From positions 209,501 to 273,500 of the forward strand of contig OY811975.1 in assembly GCA_963681505.1 (NCBI GenBank): DNA of 64,000 bases, written 5' to 3'. The notes below the pieces were generated by a model. That model did not search any database. It was not told the origin of the DNA and saw only the letters and a list, made by a program, of their open reading frames with translations. The DNA comes from Eunapius fragilis (Eukaryota; Porifera; Demospongiae; Spongillida; Spongillidae). Below are positions 11,810 through 23,700 of the stretch, in pieces (position 1 is the first letter of the stretch; every line of letters starts with the position of its first letter). A program made the translations under genes and the position numbers.

Positions 11810-14485
11810 GTTGCAACCCCCCCTTTTAAATAAGGTTATAAGGTTCCTCCTCCTTCCCCCTTCCCCCCCCCCCCCCCCTCCCCCCTCTTTTTGTATGAGG
11901 TCTGACCTGACCCCTGACCCCTCCCCCCACTTTTGTATGGGTCTGACCTGAACCCACCCCCTCACATGGCGTTAATGAAGTGTAGACGTTGTGGTGTTGC
12001 TGCCATCACAGGGCACAGAACATCATCTTCTCTGTTGCCAACCTCCCTCTGCTGTACTCCCTCCTCTGCCATATCCATCATGGCACTTCTCTCCCCACCT
12101 GGGGTAAGTTGCTGCGCCATCTTTGTTTTCTCCCCAACTGCCTTGGCAGCTGCTCACCAAACGTAACATCATCACCTGCAGCTGTAGTCCATTCATCCCT
12201 AAACATGGCCCTCTTCCCCGTCCTCTTCTTCTTCTCCTTCCTCTACTACACCGACGTTGGGTCTACTTTCTTTGTCCTGTTGGGGTATGCTCTCGGATTG
12301 AGGGGATACAGGGTATTGTCGGCTGTGGTGAGTTTTTGTGTGTGCACTGAAACCCAATGGACTCACTCAAAAAAAAAAAAAAAAACACTGCCCTGTTCGA
12401 AGGTACTGACAGGTTCCATTTGGTTCAGACAGACAAACGTTGTTTGGGTGGCCTTTGTAGCAGGCACTGTTGGACTGCAGTGGATGGAGAGACAGAGAGG
12501 TAGTGTGATTGGTTATTACATGTGTGTGGTGTTTGTGTTTGTGTGTGTAAGCGTGTGTGTATGGGCTTCTAATTGGCTCATGGAAAACAGTTCACACCCA
12601 CAAGGTTGCACACTGGTCAACTTTTATTGGTACATGTGCTTCGTGTGGCTGAAAATGTGTGTGTGAGTGTGTGGATATTAGTGGAGGGGTTACTGTAACC
12701 ACTGGCTGTTAAATGGATGTATTTGGAAGAGAGTGTGTGTGCGTTGTTTAGGGGGGGGGGAGGGATGGTTTGGGCTCAGGTTTGGTGGACCCTGGAACAA
12801 TAGATGTGATGGTTAAGGGATGGGGTAAGGGTGGGAGGGAGGGAGAGGGGATGGGGTAAGGGTGGGAGGGAGGGAGAGGGGATGGGGTAAGGGTGGGAGG
12901 GAGGGAGAGCGGATGGGGTAAGGGTGGGAGGGAGGGAGAGGGGATGGTGTAAGGGTGGGAGGGAGGGAGAGGGGATGGGGTAAGGGTAGGAGGGAGGGAG
13001 GGGGGTGGGCTCAGGTTTGGTGGACCCTGGAGCTATAGGTGTGATGGCTGTAGGGAGGGAGGGATGGGGTAAGGGTGGGAGGGATGGGATGATGGTGGGA
13101 GGGAGGGGACGGAGTAAGGGTGGGAGGGAGAGAGATGGGGTAAGGGTGGGAGCGACGGGGTGATGGTAGGAGGGAGAGGGAGGGAAGAGGTAAGGTGGGA
13201 GGGAGGGAGAGGGAATGGGGTAAGGGTGGGAGGATGAGTTTCATATTAACTGTAGAAGGCATTGCTAAAAAAATTTCCTTTCCTCTTTAAAAAAAAACAA
13301 CTAACAGGCAAACACATGACCAACCTGGCTTACTTGTGGGGTGTGGTCAGAGATGTCCCCTCCCTCCTCCTACTGCTGTGGCCATACGTCTGCTCAGTCC
13401 TCCTCTTCATCTCATTCCTCCTCTGGAACGGGTCCGTTGTCCTGGGAGACAAGAGTCATCACCAGGCAGCAGTACACCTCCCCCAGGTGTTCTACTTCTT
13501 TACGTTTGCCTGTGGCTTTGCGGGGGCGGTGTTGCTATCCCAATTGGAGCTCATCGTGTCTTATTGGACGCGATTTCGTCGCATTTATTGGATTGCCTTA
13601 CTCTCCATTCTTATGGTCGCGAGTTTATTGTCTGTGCATTACTTCACGTGAGTCCACCAACTTGGGTCTGTGCACTTCAGGTCCCCTGTGTATCCTAACC
13701 CCCCCCCCCCCCCCGCTCCCACCCCCCTTTAACTGGGTGTTTGTATTTCAGCCTCATTCCTCCTTAACTGAGTATATGTATCCTTGTCCCCATAACTGAT
13801 CTGTGCATTTCAGCCTCCTATCTGGGGTTTATGCATTGAGACACCCTAACTGGATCTGTGTGTTCTAGCCTACCCTAAATTGACAGATTCCGTTTCTCCT
13901 CCCCATGCAGGTATGCCCACCCTTACCTCCTTGCCGACAACAGACACTATACCTTCTACGTGTGGAAGAACATACTCCAGCGTCACTGGGCGGCCAGATA
14001 CCTGCTCACCCCGGTGTACTGTCTGTGCTCCCTCGCCGCCCTCCATGCTCTGTGTAAGTCCACACACCTCCCACCTCTGTCCCTCGTACTTATGAACACT
14101 TCATTTTGTTGTGTATAGCAAAGCTGCAGTCTGCATTGTGGTGAGCTGGAGCTGAGAGTGGTCTGGTAGTGATGTCATGTTCTATCTTCTCCTTCTCTTT
14201 CCCTCTCAACCATCTCTACCTCCTCCCCTTACCATACACAACAGGGTACTCCTCTATGTGTTCTGCGTCGCCGTGGTTCTTGTGCCCCAGCAGCTGCTTG
14301 AGTTCCGCTATTACATCATCCCCTTCCTCCTCTTCAGACTCCACATCCCCCAGTCCTCCTCGCTCTGGGGACTGGCGGGGGAGAGTGTCCTTAATGTGGT
14401 CGTTACCGTGGTTACTGTTGTGCTGTTTGTAAAGTATCCATTCACGTGGCCAGGCAGTGACTCACTGCAGAGGTTCATGTGGTGA
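11367..14485 (+). CDS. ALG10: ALG10 alpha-1,2-glucosyltransferase, complete 8-exon gene (copy A)
   Basis: Adds the last (third) glucose to the lipid-linked oligosaccharide in the ER lumen, using dolichyl-phosphate glucose; the product is the preferred oligosaccharyltransferase donor. Exons: 11367-11462, 11518-11693, 12012-12103, 12182-12327, 12403-12499, 13308-13647, 13911-14051, 14245-14485. All junction phases agree; about 442 residues, near the usual ~470. Family landmarks: [13 protein letters not shown] at the start of exon 2, [25 protein letters not shown] in exon 5, [12 protein letters not shown] in exon 7, [14 protein letters not shown] in exon 8, and the terminal QRFMW, which matches the end of animal ALG10. 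The protein is strongly hydrophobic with many membrane segments. The exon 5 acceptor was set at 12402/12403 because only this gives the right phase. A ~39-base poly-G lies in intron 2. Confidence 0.92.
11779..11950. repeat. Long homopolymer G and C tracts in ALG10 intron 2
   Basis: About 39 consecutive G residues (11780-11818), then C-rich runs and CCCCTCTTTTTGTATG-type short repeats. The equivalent copy B segment (43432-43560) has a much shorter G run. Confidence 0.9.
12800..13240. repeat. GGGATGGGGTAAGGGTGGGA minisatellite in ALG10 intron 5
   Basis: Irregular G-rich units of roughly 33 bp, many containing GGGTAAGGGTGGG, followed by the unit-poor acceptor region of exon 6. Also present in copies B (44455-44655) and C (46780-46905), with fewer units. 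Runs of four G-triplets could form G-quadruplexes. Confidence 0.9.
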
Positions 14486-14621
14486 AGGTGTCATGGTGAA
14501 GATGTGTGTGTGTATGGGGCTGTGTTTGTTCTCACACATGTGAATTTGTATATGTTGTTGACATGTGCCAATTATGGTTAAAGAGCTTACGTGTAATTCA
14601 CGTATTTTGCTGTGTACTGTC

Positions 14622-14627
14622 AATAAA
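14622..14627 (+). terminator. Poly(A) signal AATAAA of ALG10 copy A
   Basis: Canonical AATAAA 137 bp past the ALG10 stop codon. It is conserved at the same spacing in copy B (46047). It is lacking from the third copy because homology ends before it. Confidence 0.65.
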
Positions 14628-14861
14628 TTTGAAAGCCTTTCCTCCACCAACCTCCCCCTCACAAAAGAAGAAAGGCTGAGGCCCAGTCTGTATGTTGATA
14701 CGTTTGTTTCCACCTCAGTATGACATAACGTTTTTGACACTCAGAGGAAACTATGTATTGACTTTTTGTATAGTTTCCTGAATGTGACAAACATGACTCT
14801 TTCTATAGTTTCCTGAATGTGACAAACATTTTGTACAGTTTTGTGTGGGTACGTAGGACTA

Positions 14862-15015
14862 GAAGGCAATGGTGGTGGGAAAAGCAAGGAAGCAAGGCTT
14901 CTATGAGCACCTTGTCATGTTCTATTTCAGTCAGAATCCTTGTTTTCTTGAGTTTTTACTGCACCATTCCCCTTCAATCATACTACTTGTAGAGCTGGAG
15001 TGTTTTTATTTACTT
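14862..15015. repeat. Partial copy of foldback family 1
   Basis: Contains GGCAATGGTGGTG, then a run ending TGTTTTTATTTACTTGTCAA, matching both arms of the inverted repeat at 31428-31718 in order and spacing but diverged. The paralogue is at 46253-46405. Confidence 0.55.
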
Positions 15016-15207
15016 GTCAAACGATACTGTATCCAAAACATTGTGTTCTTTTGTGGACACCAAATCCATTCATATACTTGTAGGTTCTGATCATAAAATA
15101 GCATTACAATATACAAACACAACATGTAAGTACCCTTGCCAATCACTACATACGTATCTTAATATGAAATTACAGTAATCAAGACCTATCTCTGATGTCT
15201 GTACTAT

Positions 15208-16230
15208 CTATCTGACTCTACTTACCAGAATACTCCGTACTACATTTGCATCCTGCTTTATTCTCTCCCTTACTTCAGTGAGTTTATTATCCTTCTCACC
15301 TTGGAGCACTTCTATTTGCTTATTTAACTCTTCCAATTTTGTTTCTTTCCATTCCTTTCTGATTTTCACTTGTTTTATAGCTGCATACTCTACCAAACAT
15401 TTCAGTGTAGTTTCTTCAATGATTCTGTTACTCTCCACATTATCTTCCAATTCCTTTAATATAACTTCACAACTCATTTTTTCTGGGTCCACTGTTGGCC
15501 TAGTTTCTGCCATACTTGTTTTCAACTTCCCTTGTTCCTCCTTCATGTCTTTGATTTGCTTTGCAGTTTCAGTTACCTCTTCCATTATCCTTGCACTCCC
15601 TCTCACTCTCTTTGCCAATGCTTCAAATTTTTTGGCATCCTTTGTGTCTCTCTCCACCATTGTTTTCATCATCTTTGCCCACTTTTCTGTATCTTCAAAT
15701 ATCTTCATTACCTGTACCAATTCTCTTTGCCAATCTGCCTTTGTTATTAAAGTTTCATCTTGGTGATCTGACTGTTATGTTTGTACATCCTCAGATAATT
15801 TACGCTTTTTTACCCTTGGTAACATTTCTATCTTTGCCAACAACTTACTATTTTCTTTCTCGTGGAACACCACCATCTCTGAGGATTTTACCAGTTCACT
15901 TGCTTGTGCACCCATTTTCTCAGCTAAAATCATTTTAGATTCTATTGTTCTCCTTGTCATCTCTTTTATCTTTGCATTTCGCTCAGCGTCCCTCACTGCT
16001 CTAAATTGAAATCTAATTGCAAGTTTTTCCAATTTTTTTGCCATCTCACTTTCCATACTATAGTTCATTATCTCCATCAAATCCGTTTCCGTCTCTTTTA
16101 CTTCCTGTATACTCATGCACTCTGAAGCCTGTTCTGTTATCTCTGCCATCTCAACAATAATCTCTTGAGCCACCTCCATCTCTATCACGTCTAGTTTAAG
16201 ATCATTACCGTAACTCTCATCAGAGATCAC
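15208..16230 (-). pseudogene. Coiled-coil protein remnant with an in-frame stop
   Basis: Two minus-strand frames, 16230-15775 and 15720-15208, are in the same phase and separated by one TAA and 17 further codons (QSDHQDETLITKADWQREL region), so they read as one ~340-residue coding sequence broken by a single stop. Composition is strongly helical and charged (EKLAIRFQFRAVRDAERN, KELEDNVESNRIIEE), typical of a long coiled coil. No ATG opens the frame; it continues upstream to about 16270, where helitron sequence begins. I do not recognise the family. The last ~150 bp were carried into duplication copy B (46593-46743), where the block ends. An unlikely alternative is a real gene with stop-codon readthrough. 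Confidence 0.5.
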
Positions 16231-16261
16231 TAGTATGATTTCTCCAACCCATGGTATTATT

Positions 16262-16362
16262 CCTTTTGTATAATTTTGCTTGCCATAACAACCAACTGTT
16301 CATGTGGCAAATGAATAGCGAGACGAATAATCAGCCCATGGTTTTTCACAGGGACACACTAG
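16262..16362 (+). mobile_element. Degraded helitron 3' end
   Basis: Similar to the reverse complement of the copy B helitron 3' end: GCAAATGAATAGCGAGACGA, AATAATCA, then a decayed CCC-ATGGTTTTTCA-CAGGG hairpin, GACACA and CTAG at 16359-16362 followed by T. Hairpin plus CTAG before T is the helitron 3' signature. Only about 100 bp can be recognised; it abuts the broken coiled-coil frame. Confidence 0.6.
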
Positions 16363-16442
16363 TTACATAATATAATTGATATCCAAACATATATACACTT
16401 TAGTTCAATGATGTTCATAAATGTTAGGTTGCTTCACAATGT

Positions 16443-18094
16443 CTATAGCACATCGTCACCATCACCACCATCACTATCCACAACATCAATACCTCCACCA
16501 ATCTCATCATCATCGTAATCATAATCATTATCATTATCACTGTAATGACTATCAACAGTATCACTGTCATGATTACTGCCAGCATCATTACCATCACTAC
16601 CAACATTGCTACCACTTTCATTGTCATCACTACCAACATAGCTACCACTTTCATTGTCATCACTACCAACATAATTACCATAAGCACTACTACCAAGATA
16701 TGCATCAGTATCAGGACACCTATTGCCCCTCAGACTATTATTCTCTGAATCCGTTTCAGTTCTGACACTACCCTGTAAGTCTTAGAAAATAAATCAAATG
16801 ACCCACAAAAAGATATATAACAGTATACAACCTACTGGCTTTTTTCATCCATCGACGTTTAGTACTGCTAGGGATTGGTATTCTTGGATCAATGCAGTAT
16901 CTCTTTCGTTTATGGCCTGAAAAATACATGCCAAAACACATGCAGTAACTTTAGCAATCAATTAAAAAAAAAAATAGAAATATTGACAACAGATAACCTT
17001 GCTCATTATTTCATTATTTTATTAAAACGAGCAAGGTCATCTGTTGTCAATTATTCTATTAAAAATTAAAATTGATTGATGCTAAAAAATTTTAACGACA
17101 TGCACATTAATATACCAATAATTTCATCAGCCTTCCTCTCAGCATCTGCCCTAGACTTAGCTTCAGCTTCAATCTTAGCTTTTTCTTCAGCCTTGGCTTT
17201 ATCCACCAAGAGCTGGAGATTCTCTTGCAGATCTTGTATCTGCTGTTGCTGCAGTACAAAGGCTTTGGAGAGGGCCAAAAAGTGTACTCCAATGTCCTGT
17301 TCATGTTGAGCCATCTGGTCACGTGGGGCCACGTGGGAACATCCCAAGGGGGCATGGATACATGGGACTGGTTGCTTAGGACAGTCCATTTTGTGAGCAT
17401 CCAGGCTTTGACGGGTAAATGCGGGAGCACCGCACCGTAGAGGGCATGACACGGGAGCGTACGGACATATCTTGATGTGGGCGGGCATTCTATTGAACGC
17501 TGTGGAGACTTCACAGGATGCATGAGGACAGTGGGTGGGGCGAAGTCTGCAGTGGTATTTGAGGTGGTCAATGAGGTCCTTGCGGCTCAATCGGACGTCG
17601 CACATATCCCGCTCACCTCCATCGCTTCCTTCTGCTTTGGGCTTGGAGTTAGGACAGCTCTGGAGGCAAACAAACTGTTGGTGTCCATCCATCTCTCCCC
17701 GTGGAACGAGTGCCCCGCAGCCCTCTGCAGGGCACGTGATGGGTTCCCAAGCACACTCGTTATCAAGATGGCCGTCCAATCGACCGCATGTTCCTTTCCA
17801 CTTGCATTTTTTATGTACACACACAACATCTAAAGCGGACACCTGTGCTGAAGCGAAGGGGCACGGCAGGGGATCAGTTAGAAGTTCCCTACAGACCGGA
17901 CAGGCGGGTTTTCGTCTGATGCTTTTGATGAGGCAGTCGAGACAAAACAGGTGCGCTCCTGATCGGCACGTGACGGGCGAGCGACAAACTTCAAGGCATA
18001 TGACACAATGGTATGGTTCACTTTTTAGTTGATTGCAGAATATGTTAGGAGGAAAGCCACCTCGTTTACTTGTCTTGCTCATGATCGAAGACAT
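16443..18094 (-). CDS. RING and TRAF-type zinc-finger protein with acidic Asp/Ser/Gly tail
   Basis: Probable E3 ubiquitin ligase or TRAF-like adaptor. Exon 1, 18094-17116: a RING finger near residues 30-70 (CVICLEVC, then HLFCLDC and CPVC), then several TRAF-type Cys/His fingers (HKKCKWKG, CAWEPITCPAEGC, HCRLRPTHCPH, CPYAPVSCPLRCG, CPKQPVPC), then a coiled coil (QQQQIQDLQENLQLLVDKAK and an Ala/Glu/Lys helix). Exon 2, 16916-16832, is basic (GHKRKRYC, STKRRWMKK). Exon 3, 16767-16443, encodes a ~108-residue acidic tail with two near-identical YVGSDDNESGS units and ending before TAG. Junction phases (1, then 2) are consistent; about 462 residues. No MATH domain. The start ATG at 18094 (MSSIMSKTSK) is preferred because the frame has no earlier ATG. 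Exon 1 is certain; exons 2 and 3 are inferred from splice signals. Without splicing, the protein would run on for ~18 codons past residue 326. Confidence 0.8.
16981..17051. repeat. Perfect-armed hairpin within RING-gene intron 1
   Basis: ATTGACAACAGATAACCTTG at 16981 pairs with CAAGGTCATCTGTTGTCAAT ending at 17051, ~23-bp arms with one mismatch and a ~25-bp AT-rich loop. It sits between exons 1 and 2 of the RING gene and may be a small foldback element or an intronic RNA hairpin. Confidence 0.75.
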
Positions 18095-18137
18095 AACTGC
18101 CAAAATTTTGACAGGGTGGAGGAGTTGAGTTCATTCA

Positions 18138-18600
18138 CTGCAGTGACGGATACAGGAATTCGGGAAGGGGGGGTCCGATATGAAAATTAATGAGGATGGC
18201 GTGGGGGGGGGGGGGGGGGGGGGTCGGGGTGATCGTTCGATTCCCCCCATTTGACGCTGGAGTTCCGCTTCTCTGGATACTTTTATGTGACCCGCAGTCC
18301 GCGGTAATTCCCCCATATGATAATCAATAATCTACGCGCCCCCCCCCCCCCCCCCCCCCCCCCCCAACATACCATGTATAGTTCCACTGTCTTAGTTATA
18401 GATCCCCACCACCAAACTTCCTGGCTACGGGCCTGTGTCAATGTATCAACCAGTAGAGCAACACGATAATCAATTCTGTTTTCACGACCAGCGAAGCACG
18501 TGATTAAGTTCAGTTAATTACGTAATCATCATTATTGAGGGGGAGGGGTCCGGACCCCCAGGACCCCCTCGCTGGATCCTCTACTGACGGTTGAGGAATA
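18138..18600. mobile_element. Probable non-autonomous DNA transposon (CAGTGACGGATACAG ends)
   Basis: Left end CAGTGACGGATACAGGAA and right end, on the other strand, CAGTAGAGGATCCAGCGA agree at most positions. The interior holds poly-G (18204-18223) and poly-C (18340-18365) tracts and GGTCCGGACC, and no reading frame. CAGTGG-type GGATCCAGG ends are common in invertebrate hAT-like elements. No clear target-site duplication was found, so this is tentative. Confidence 0.45.
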
Positions 18601-19700
18601 GACAACTTCACGATCTGATTATTTTGTACTCCGGATGTGATGTCACCTAGTCACTACGAAGAAGTCCGTTGTTGTCTCTTTGTTGTCTCTAGCTTTTACT
18701 GGGCCTCATATAGTTACATCGTTGTGGGGCCCAATAAATACACTTTTCAATCTGTTAGTGTATATTTACTTGCTGGAATCCAAGTTAAAAAGTTATCTCT
18801 TAACGTTGAAACCTCACAGCTTTGTACACATTTTCCTCTTGTAAAAGCAACCTGCCTATCATTAAAACTGACTGAAAATCGTTAGGTGACTGGGCTTATT
18901 TAGAGCATTGGTGGATATTGGTGATTAAGGAGGGGGGGGGGGGGGGGGATGTGGGGGTATCAGAGTTTGAGGGACTAACGCATTCCACCTCAATTTCATT
19001 GTGGTTTCTTCCACACCCTAAGGCATGGATCTGAATTTGGTCATCGAAAGTGCAAAGGCTATTAAGCATTAGACGATTGTCACTTTTAGCCAGCATTTTG
19101 GTTGTAAGAGGGGATGTCACATTGAAGGTGTGCTCTAAACACACATGTGCACTTACTGCAATGTATAGGGATGCATGATGGTGATGGAGTGGGTGGGACA
19201 TTGTCAGTGTAGCAGCAAATACATGTACATGTAGCAGCATTGTGTATGGCCTCCAATTGATTAAGCTAGTTGAATGGTGGATGGGTTTGTGTGTTCTTTC
19301 CTGTTCCTGCCCTTAACCCTTTCCTGCCTCTAACCCAACCCTTTCCTGCCTCTAACTCTTTCCTGCCTTAACCCTTTTCTGCCCTTAACCCTTTCCCCTT
19401 TCCTGCCATAAAATTAGAATGCAGCACAACAGAGGAGATGGGAGATGTTCCTGTATGTGTTTCCATGGACCCCAATTGGTTTCTTGTATAGTTCGTTGTG
19501 CCAACCTGTTTTTATTTTCTCTCTCTTAGCAGGTGGTGGTGGTGGGAGGAAGGGATTATAGAGTGTCAGTGAGAGAGGAATTGATAAGATGAAATGGAAT
19601 GGGGTCTGTGTAAGATGGGATGGTTGGGGTTCATTTTAGCACTCTGAACTCTATGATCATACTACTCTGGCATGTATGACCCACTGATCTTATTGTGCAG
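18601..19700. other. Intergenic DNA, no gene recognised
   Basis: No convincing exon on either strand. Upstream Twinkle exons were specifically sought here and not found. Contents: a poly-G run (18931-18948) and short CCTGCCTCTAACCCTTTC-type units at 19308-19410. Confidence 0.6.
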
Positions 19701-20226
<526 letters not shown>

Positions 20227-20771
20227 TGCATTTAGTGTTTACACTCGCCATCAATTGGTTGTAAAGCATTTCGGAATTGGCAAATAATCATACAATTGTA
20301 TGTGGAAGCGTGAGTTGTGAGTGGAAGAATCATTTCACAATGAAAAAGCTTTTTACTATTTGATGTCATTGTGACGTTAACATATTAACCCCCCCCCCCC
20401 CCCCCCCCCTCTAAGCGTCATAGCGTTTATGTTAGATTAGTAGCATGAAACATTACTCAATGTGCAGTGTAGTCTGAATAGACGTAACTGCTGCCACTGG
20501 AGTCAAAGCTGCAGCTAACTAGATGTTCCGTATTATAAAACAATACTTGCGGACAATAAAATTTTTCTTAACGTCCCCCCCGCACGTAACGTCACAATGA
20601 CGCTAACATAGTTTGGACAAGCCCCCGTAGCTACAATTAAATGATTCACGCAGAATTACACAACACATCTTGCCGATCGAACAGGTCACACCCATCTAGC
20701 TACGGTAGTGTTAGCTTTGGAAATCAGAAACAGACCATTGTGCATGTGGTGACATAACGATCGAACGTGCG
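20227..20771. other. Intergenic and upstream region of the ankyrin/Death/DIL gene
   Basis: Contains a poly-C run (20389-20409). The final ~130 bp before the ATG is shared with 48990-49119 upstream of the broken second copy (CGATCGAACGTGCGATGGAA and sequence before it), so 5' flank and coding start were duplicated together. Confidence 0.6.
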
Positions 20772-23700
20772 ATGGAAACGGACACCCACGCAAAACATCG
20801 ATGTGACCCCGCAAGTAAACATTTCTTGAAGGATATTTATTCAGCTGCACTAAGAGAAGATGAGAAGAGAATCACCGAAATGATAAGAGAATATAAATCT
20901 CACTTTAGTAAAATCAACGGGAAAACTGTTCTACACTATGCTTGTTCCAAGGGCCACACCTCCCTGGTGAGACTGCTGGTCACCAAGTACAGCTGTGACC
21001 TCAATGCTCGTGATTCAAATGGTGACTCACCCTTCACATGTGCTGGTCTAGGTGGTAGTGTGGAGTGTGTGGAGCCAGAGATAATATATAGCTATTGATC
21101 AATGAGTTTCACTGTGACATCAACACAAAAGGCTCCATTGGTAGAACCATACTGCATAATGCTTGTTCCAAGGGCCACACCTCCCTGGTGAGACTGCTGG
21201 TCACCAAATACAGCTGTGACCTCAATGCTCGTGATAGAGATGGTGACACACCCTTCACATGTGCTGGTCTAGGTGGTAGTGTGGAGTGTGTGGAGCTATT
21301 GATCAATGAGTTTCACTGTGACATCAACACAAAGGACTCAGGGGGTAAAACTATTCTCCACAATGCTTGTTTGAATGGCCACACCTCCCTGGTGAGACTG
21401 CTGGTCACCAAGTACAGCTGTGACCTCAATGCTCGTGATAGAGATGGTGACACACCCTTCACATGTGCTGGTCTAGGTGGTAGTGTGGAGTGTGTGGAGC
21501 TATTGATCAATGAGTTTCACTGTGACATCAACATAAAAGGCTACATTGGTAGAACCATACTGCATAATGCTTGTGACAAGGGCCACACCTCCCTGGTGAG
21601 ACTGCTGGTCACCAAGTACAGCTGTGACCTCAATGCTCGTGATTCAAATGGTGACACACCCTTCACATGTGCTGGTCTAGGTGGTAGTGTGGAGTGTGTG
21701 GAGCTATTGATCAATGCGTTTCACTGTGACATCAACACAAAAGGCTCCGTTAGTAGAACCATACTGCATAATGCTTGTTACAAGGGCCACACCTCCCTGG
21801 TGAGACTGCTGGTCACCAAGTACAGCTGTGACCTCAATGCTCGTGATAGAGATGGTTACACACCCTTCACATGTGCTGGTCTAGGTGGTAGTGTGGAGTG
21901 TGTGGAGCTATTGATCAATGAGTTTCACTGTGACATCAACACAAAAGGCTCCATTGGTAGAACCATACTGCATAATGCTTGTTCCAAGGGCCACACCACC
22001 CTGGTGAGACTGCTGGTCACCAAGTACAGCTGTGATCTCAATGCTCGTGATAGAGATGGTGACACACCCTTCACATGTGCTGGTCTAGGTGGTGGTGTGG
22101 AGTGTGTGGAGCTATTGATCAATGAGTTTCACTGTGACATCACCACAAAAGACTACATTGGTAGAACCATACTGCATAAGGCTTGTGACAAGGGCCACAC
22201 CTCCCTGGTGAGACTGCTGGTCACCAAGTACAGCTGTGACCTCAATGCTCGTGATTCAAATGGTGACACACCCTTCATATGTGCTGGTCTAGGTGGTAGT
22301 GTAAAGTGTGTGGAGCTATTGATCAATGAGTTTCACTGTGACATCAACACAAAAGGCTCCATTGGTAGAACCATACTGCATAATGCTTGTGGCAAGGGCC
22401 ACACCTCCCTGGTGAGACTGCTGGTCACCAAGTACAGCTGTGACCTCAATGCTCGTGATTCAAATGGTGACACACCCTTCACATGTGCTGGTCTAGGTGG
22501 TAGTGTGGAGTGTGTGGAGGTATTGATCAATGAGTTTCACTGTGACATCAACACAAAAGGCTCCATTGGTAGAACCATACTGCATAATGCTTGTTCCAAG
22601 GGCCACACCTCCCTGGTGAGACTGCTGGTCACCAAATACAGCTGTGACCTCAATGCTCGTGATAGAGATGGTGACACACCCTTCACATGTGCTGGTCTAG
22701 GTGGTAGTGTGGAGTGTGTGGAGCTATTGATCAATGAGTTTCACTGTGACATCAACACAAAGGACTCAGGGGGTAAAACTATTCTCCACAATGCTTGTTT
22801 GAATGGCCACACCTCCCTGGTGAGACTGCTGGTCACCAAGTACAGCTGTGACCTCAATGCTCGTGATAGAGATGGTTACACACCCTTCACATGTGCTGGT
22901 CTAGGTGGTAGTGTGGAGTGTGTGGAGCTATTGATCAATGAGTTTCACTGTGACATCAACACAAAAGCCTCCATTGGTAAAACCATACTGCATAATGCTT
23001 GTTCCAAGGGCCACACCTCCCTGGTGAGACTGCTGGTCACCAAATACAGCTGTGACCTCAATGCTCGTGATAGAGATGGTGACACACCCTTCACATGTGC
23101 TGGTCTAGGTGGTAGTGTGGAGTGTGTGGAGCTATTGATCAATGAGTTTCACTGTGACATCAACACAAAGGACTCAGGGGGTAAAACTATTCTCCACAAT
23201 GCTTGTTTGAATGGCCACACCTCCCTGGTGAGACTGCTGGTCACCAAGTACAGCTGTGACCTCAATGCTCGTGATAGAGATGGTGACACACCCTTCACAT
23301 GTGCTGGTCTAGGTGGTAGTGTGGAGTGTGTGGAGCTATTGATCAATGAGTTTCACTGTGACATCAACACAAAGGACTCAGGGGGTAAAACTATTCTCCA
23401 CAATGCTTGTTTGAATGGCCACACCTCCCTGGTGAGACTGCTGGTCACCAAGTACAGCTGTGACCTCAATGCTCGTGATAGAGATGGTTACACACCCTTC
23501 ACATGTGCTGGTCTAGGTGGTAGTGTGGAGTGTGTGGAGCTATTGATCAATGAGTTTCACTGTGACATCAACACAAAAGGCTCCATTGGTAGAACCATAC
23601 TGCATAATGCTTGTTCCAAGGGCCACACCACCCTGGTGAGACTGCTGGTCACCAAGTACAGCTGTGATCTCAATGCTCGTGATAGAGATGGTGACACACC

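Larger units (their letters stand above)
4199..15358. repeat. Segmental duplication, copy A (FAR exons 1-7 plus whole ALG10)
   Basis: This block is colinear and near identical with 36219-46743, in direct orientation. It starts at GGGCCCTGCCTGTTTG inside FAR intron 7, just after a poly-G tract, and ends at TTTCTTTCCATTCCT inside the coiled-coil reading frame. Both copies contain FAR exons 1-7, the intergenic region, all ALG10 exons and the same series of minisatellites. Copy A alone carries the 785-bp element at 4766-5550; copy B alone carries the helitron at 42140-42652. Confidence 0.93.

Noticed and set aside
18637..18885. 82-codon frame as an upstream Twinkle exon
   Set aside because: No resemblance to Twinkle primase-like or helicase motifs.
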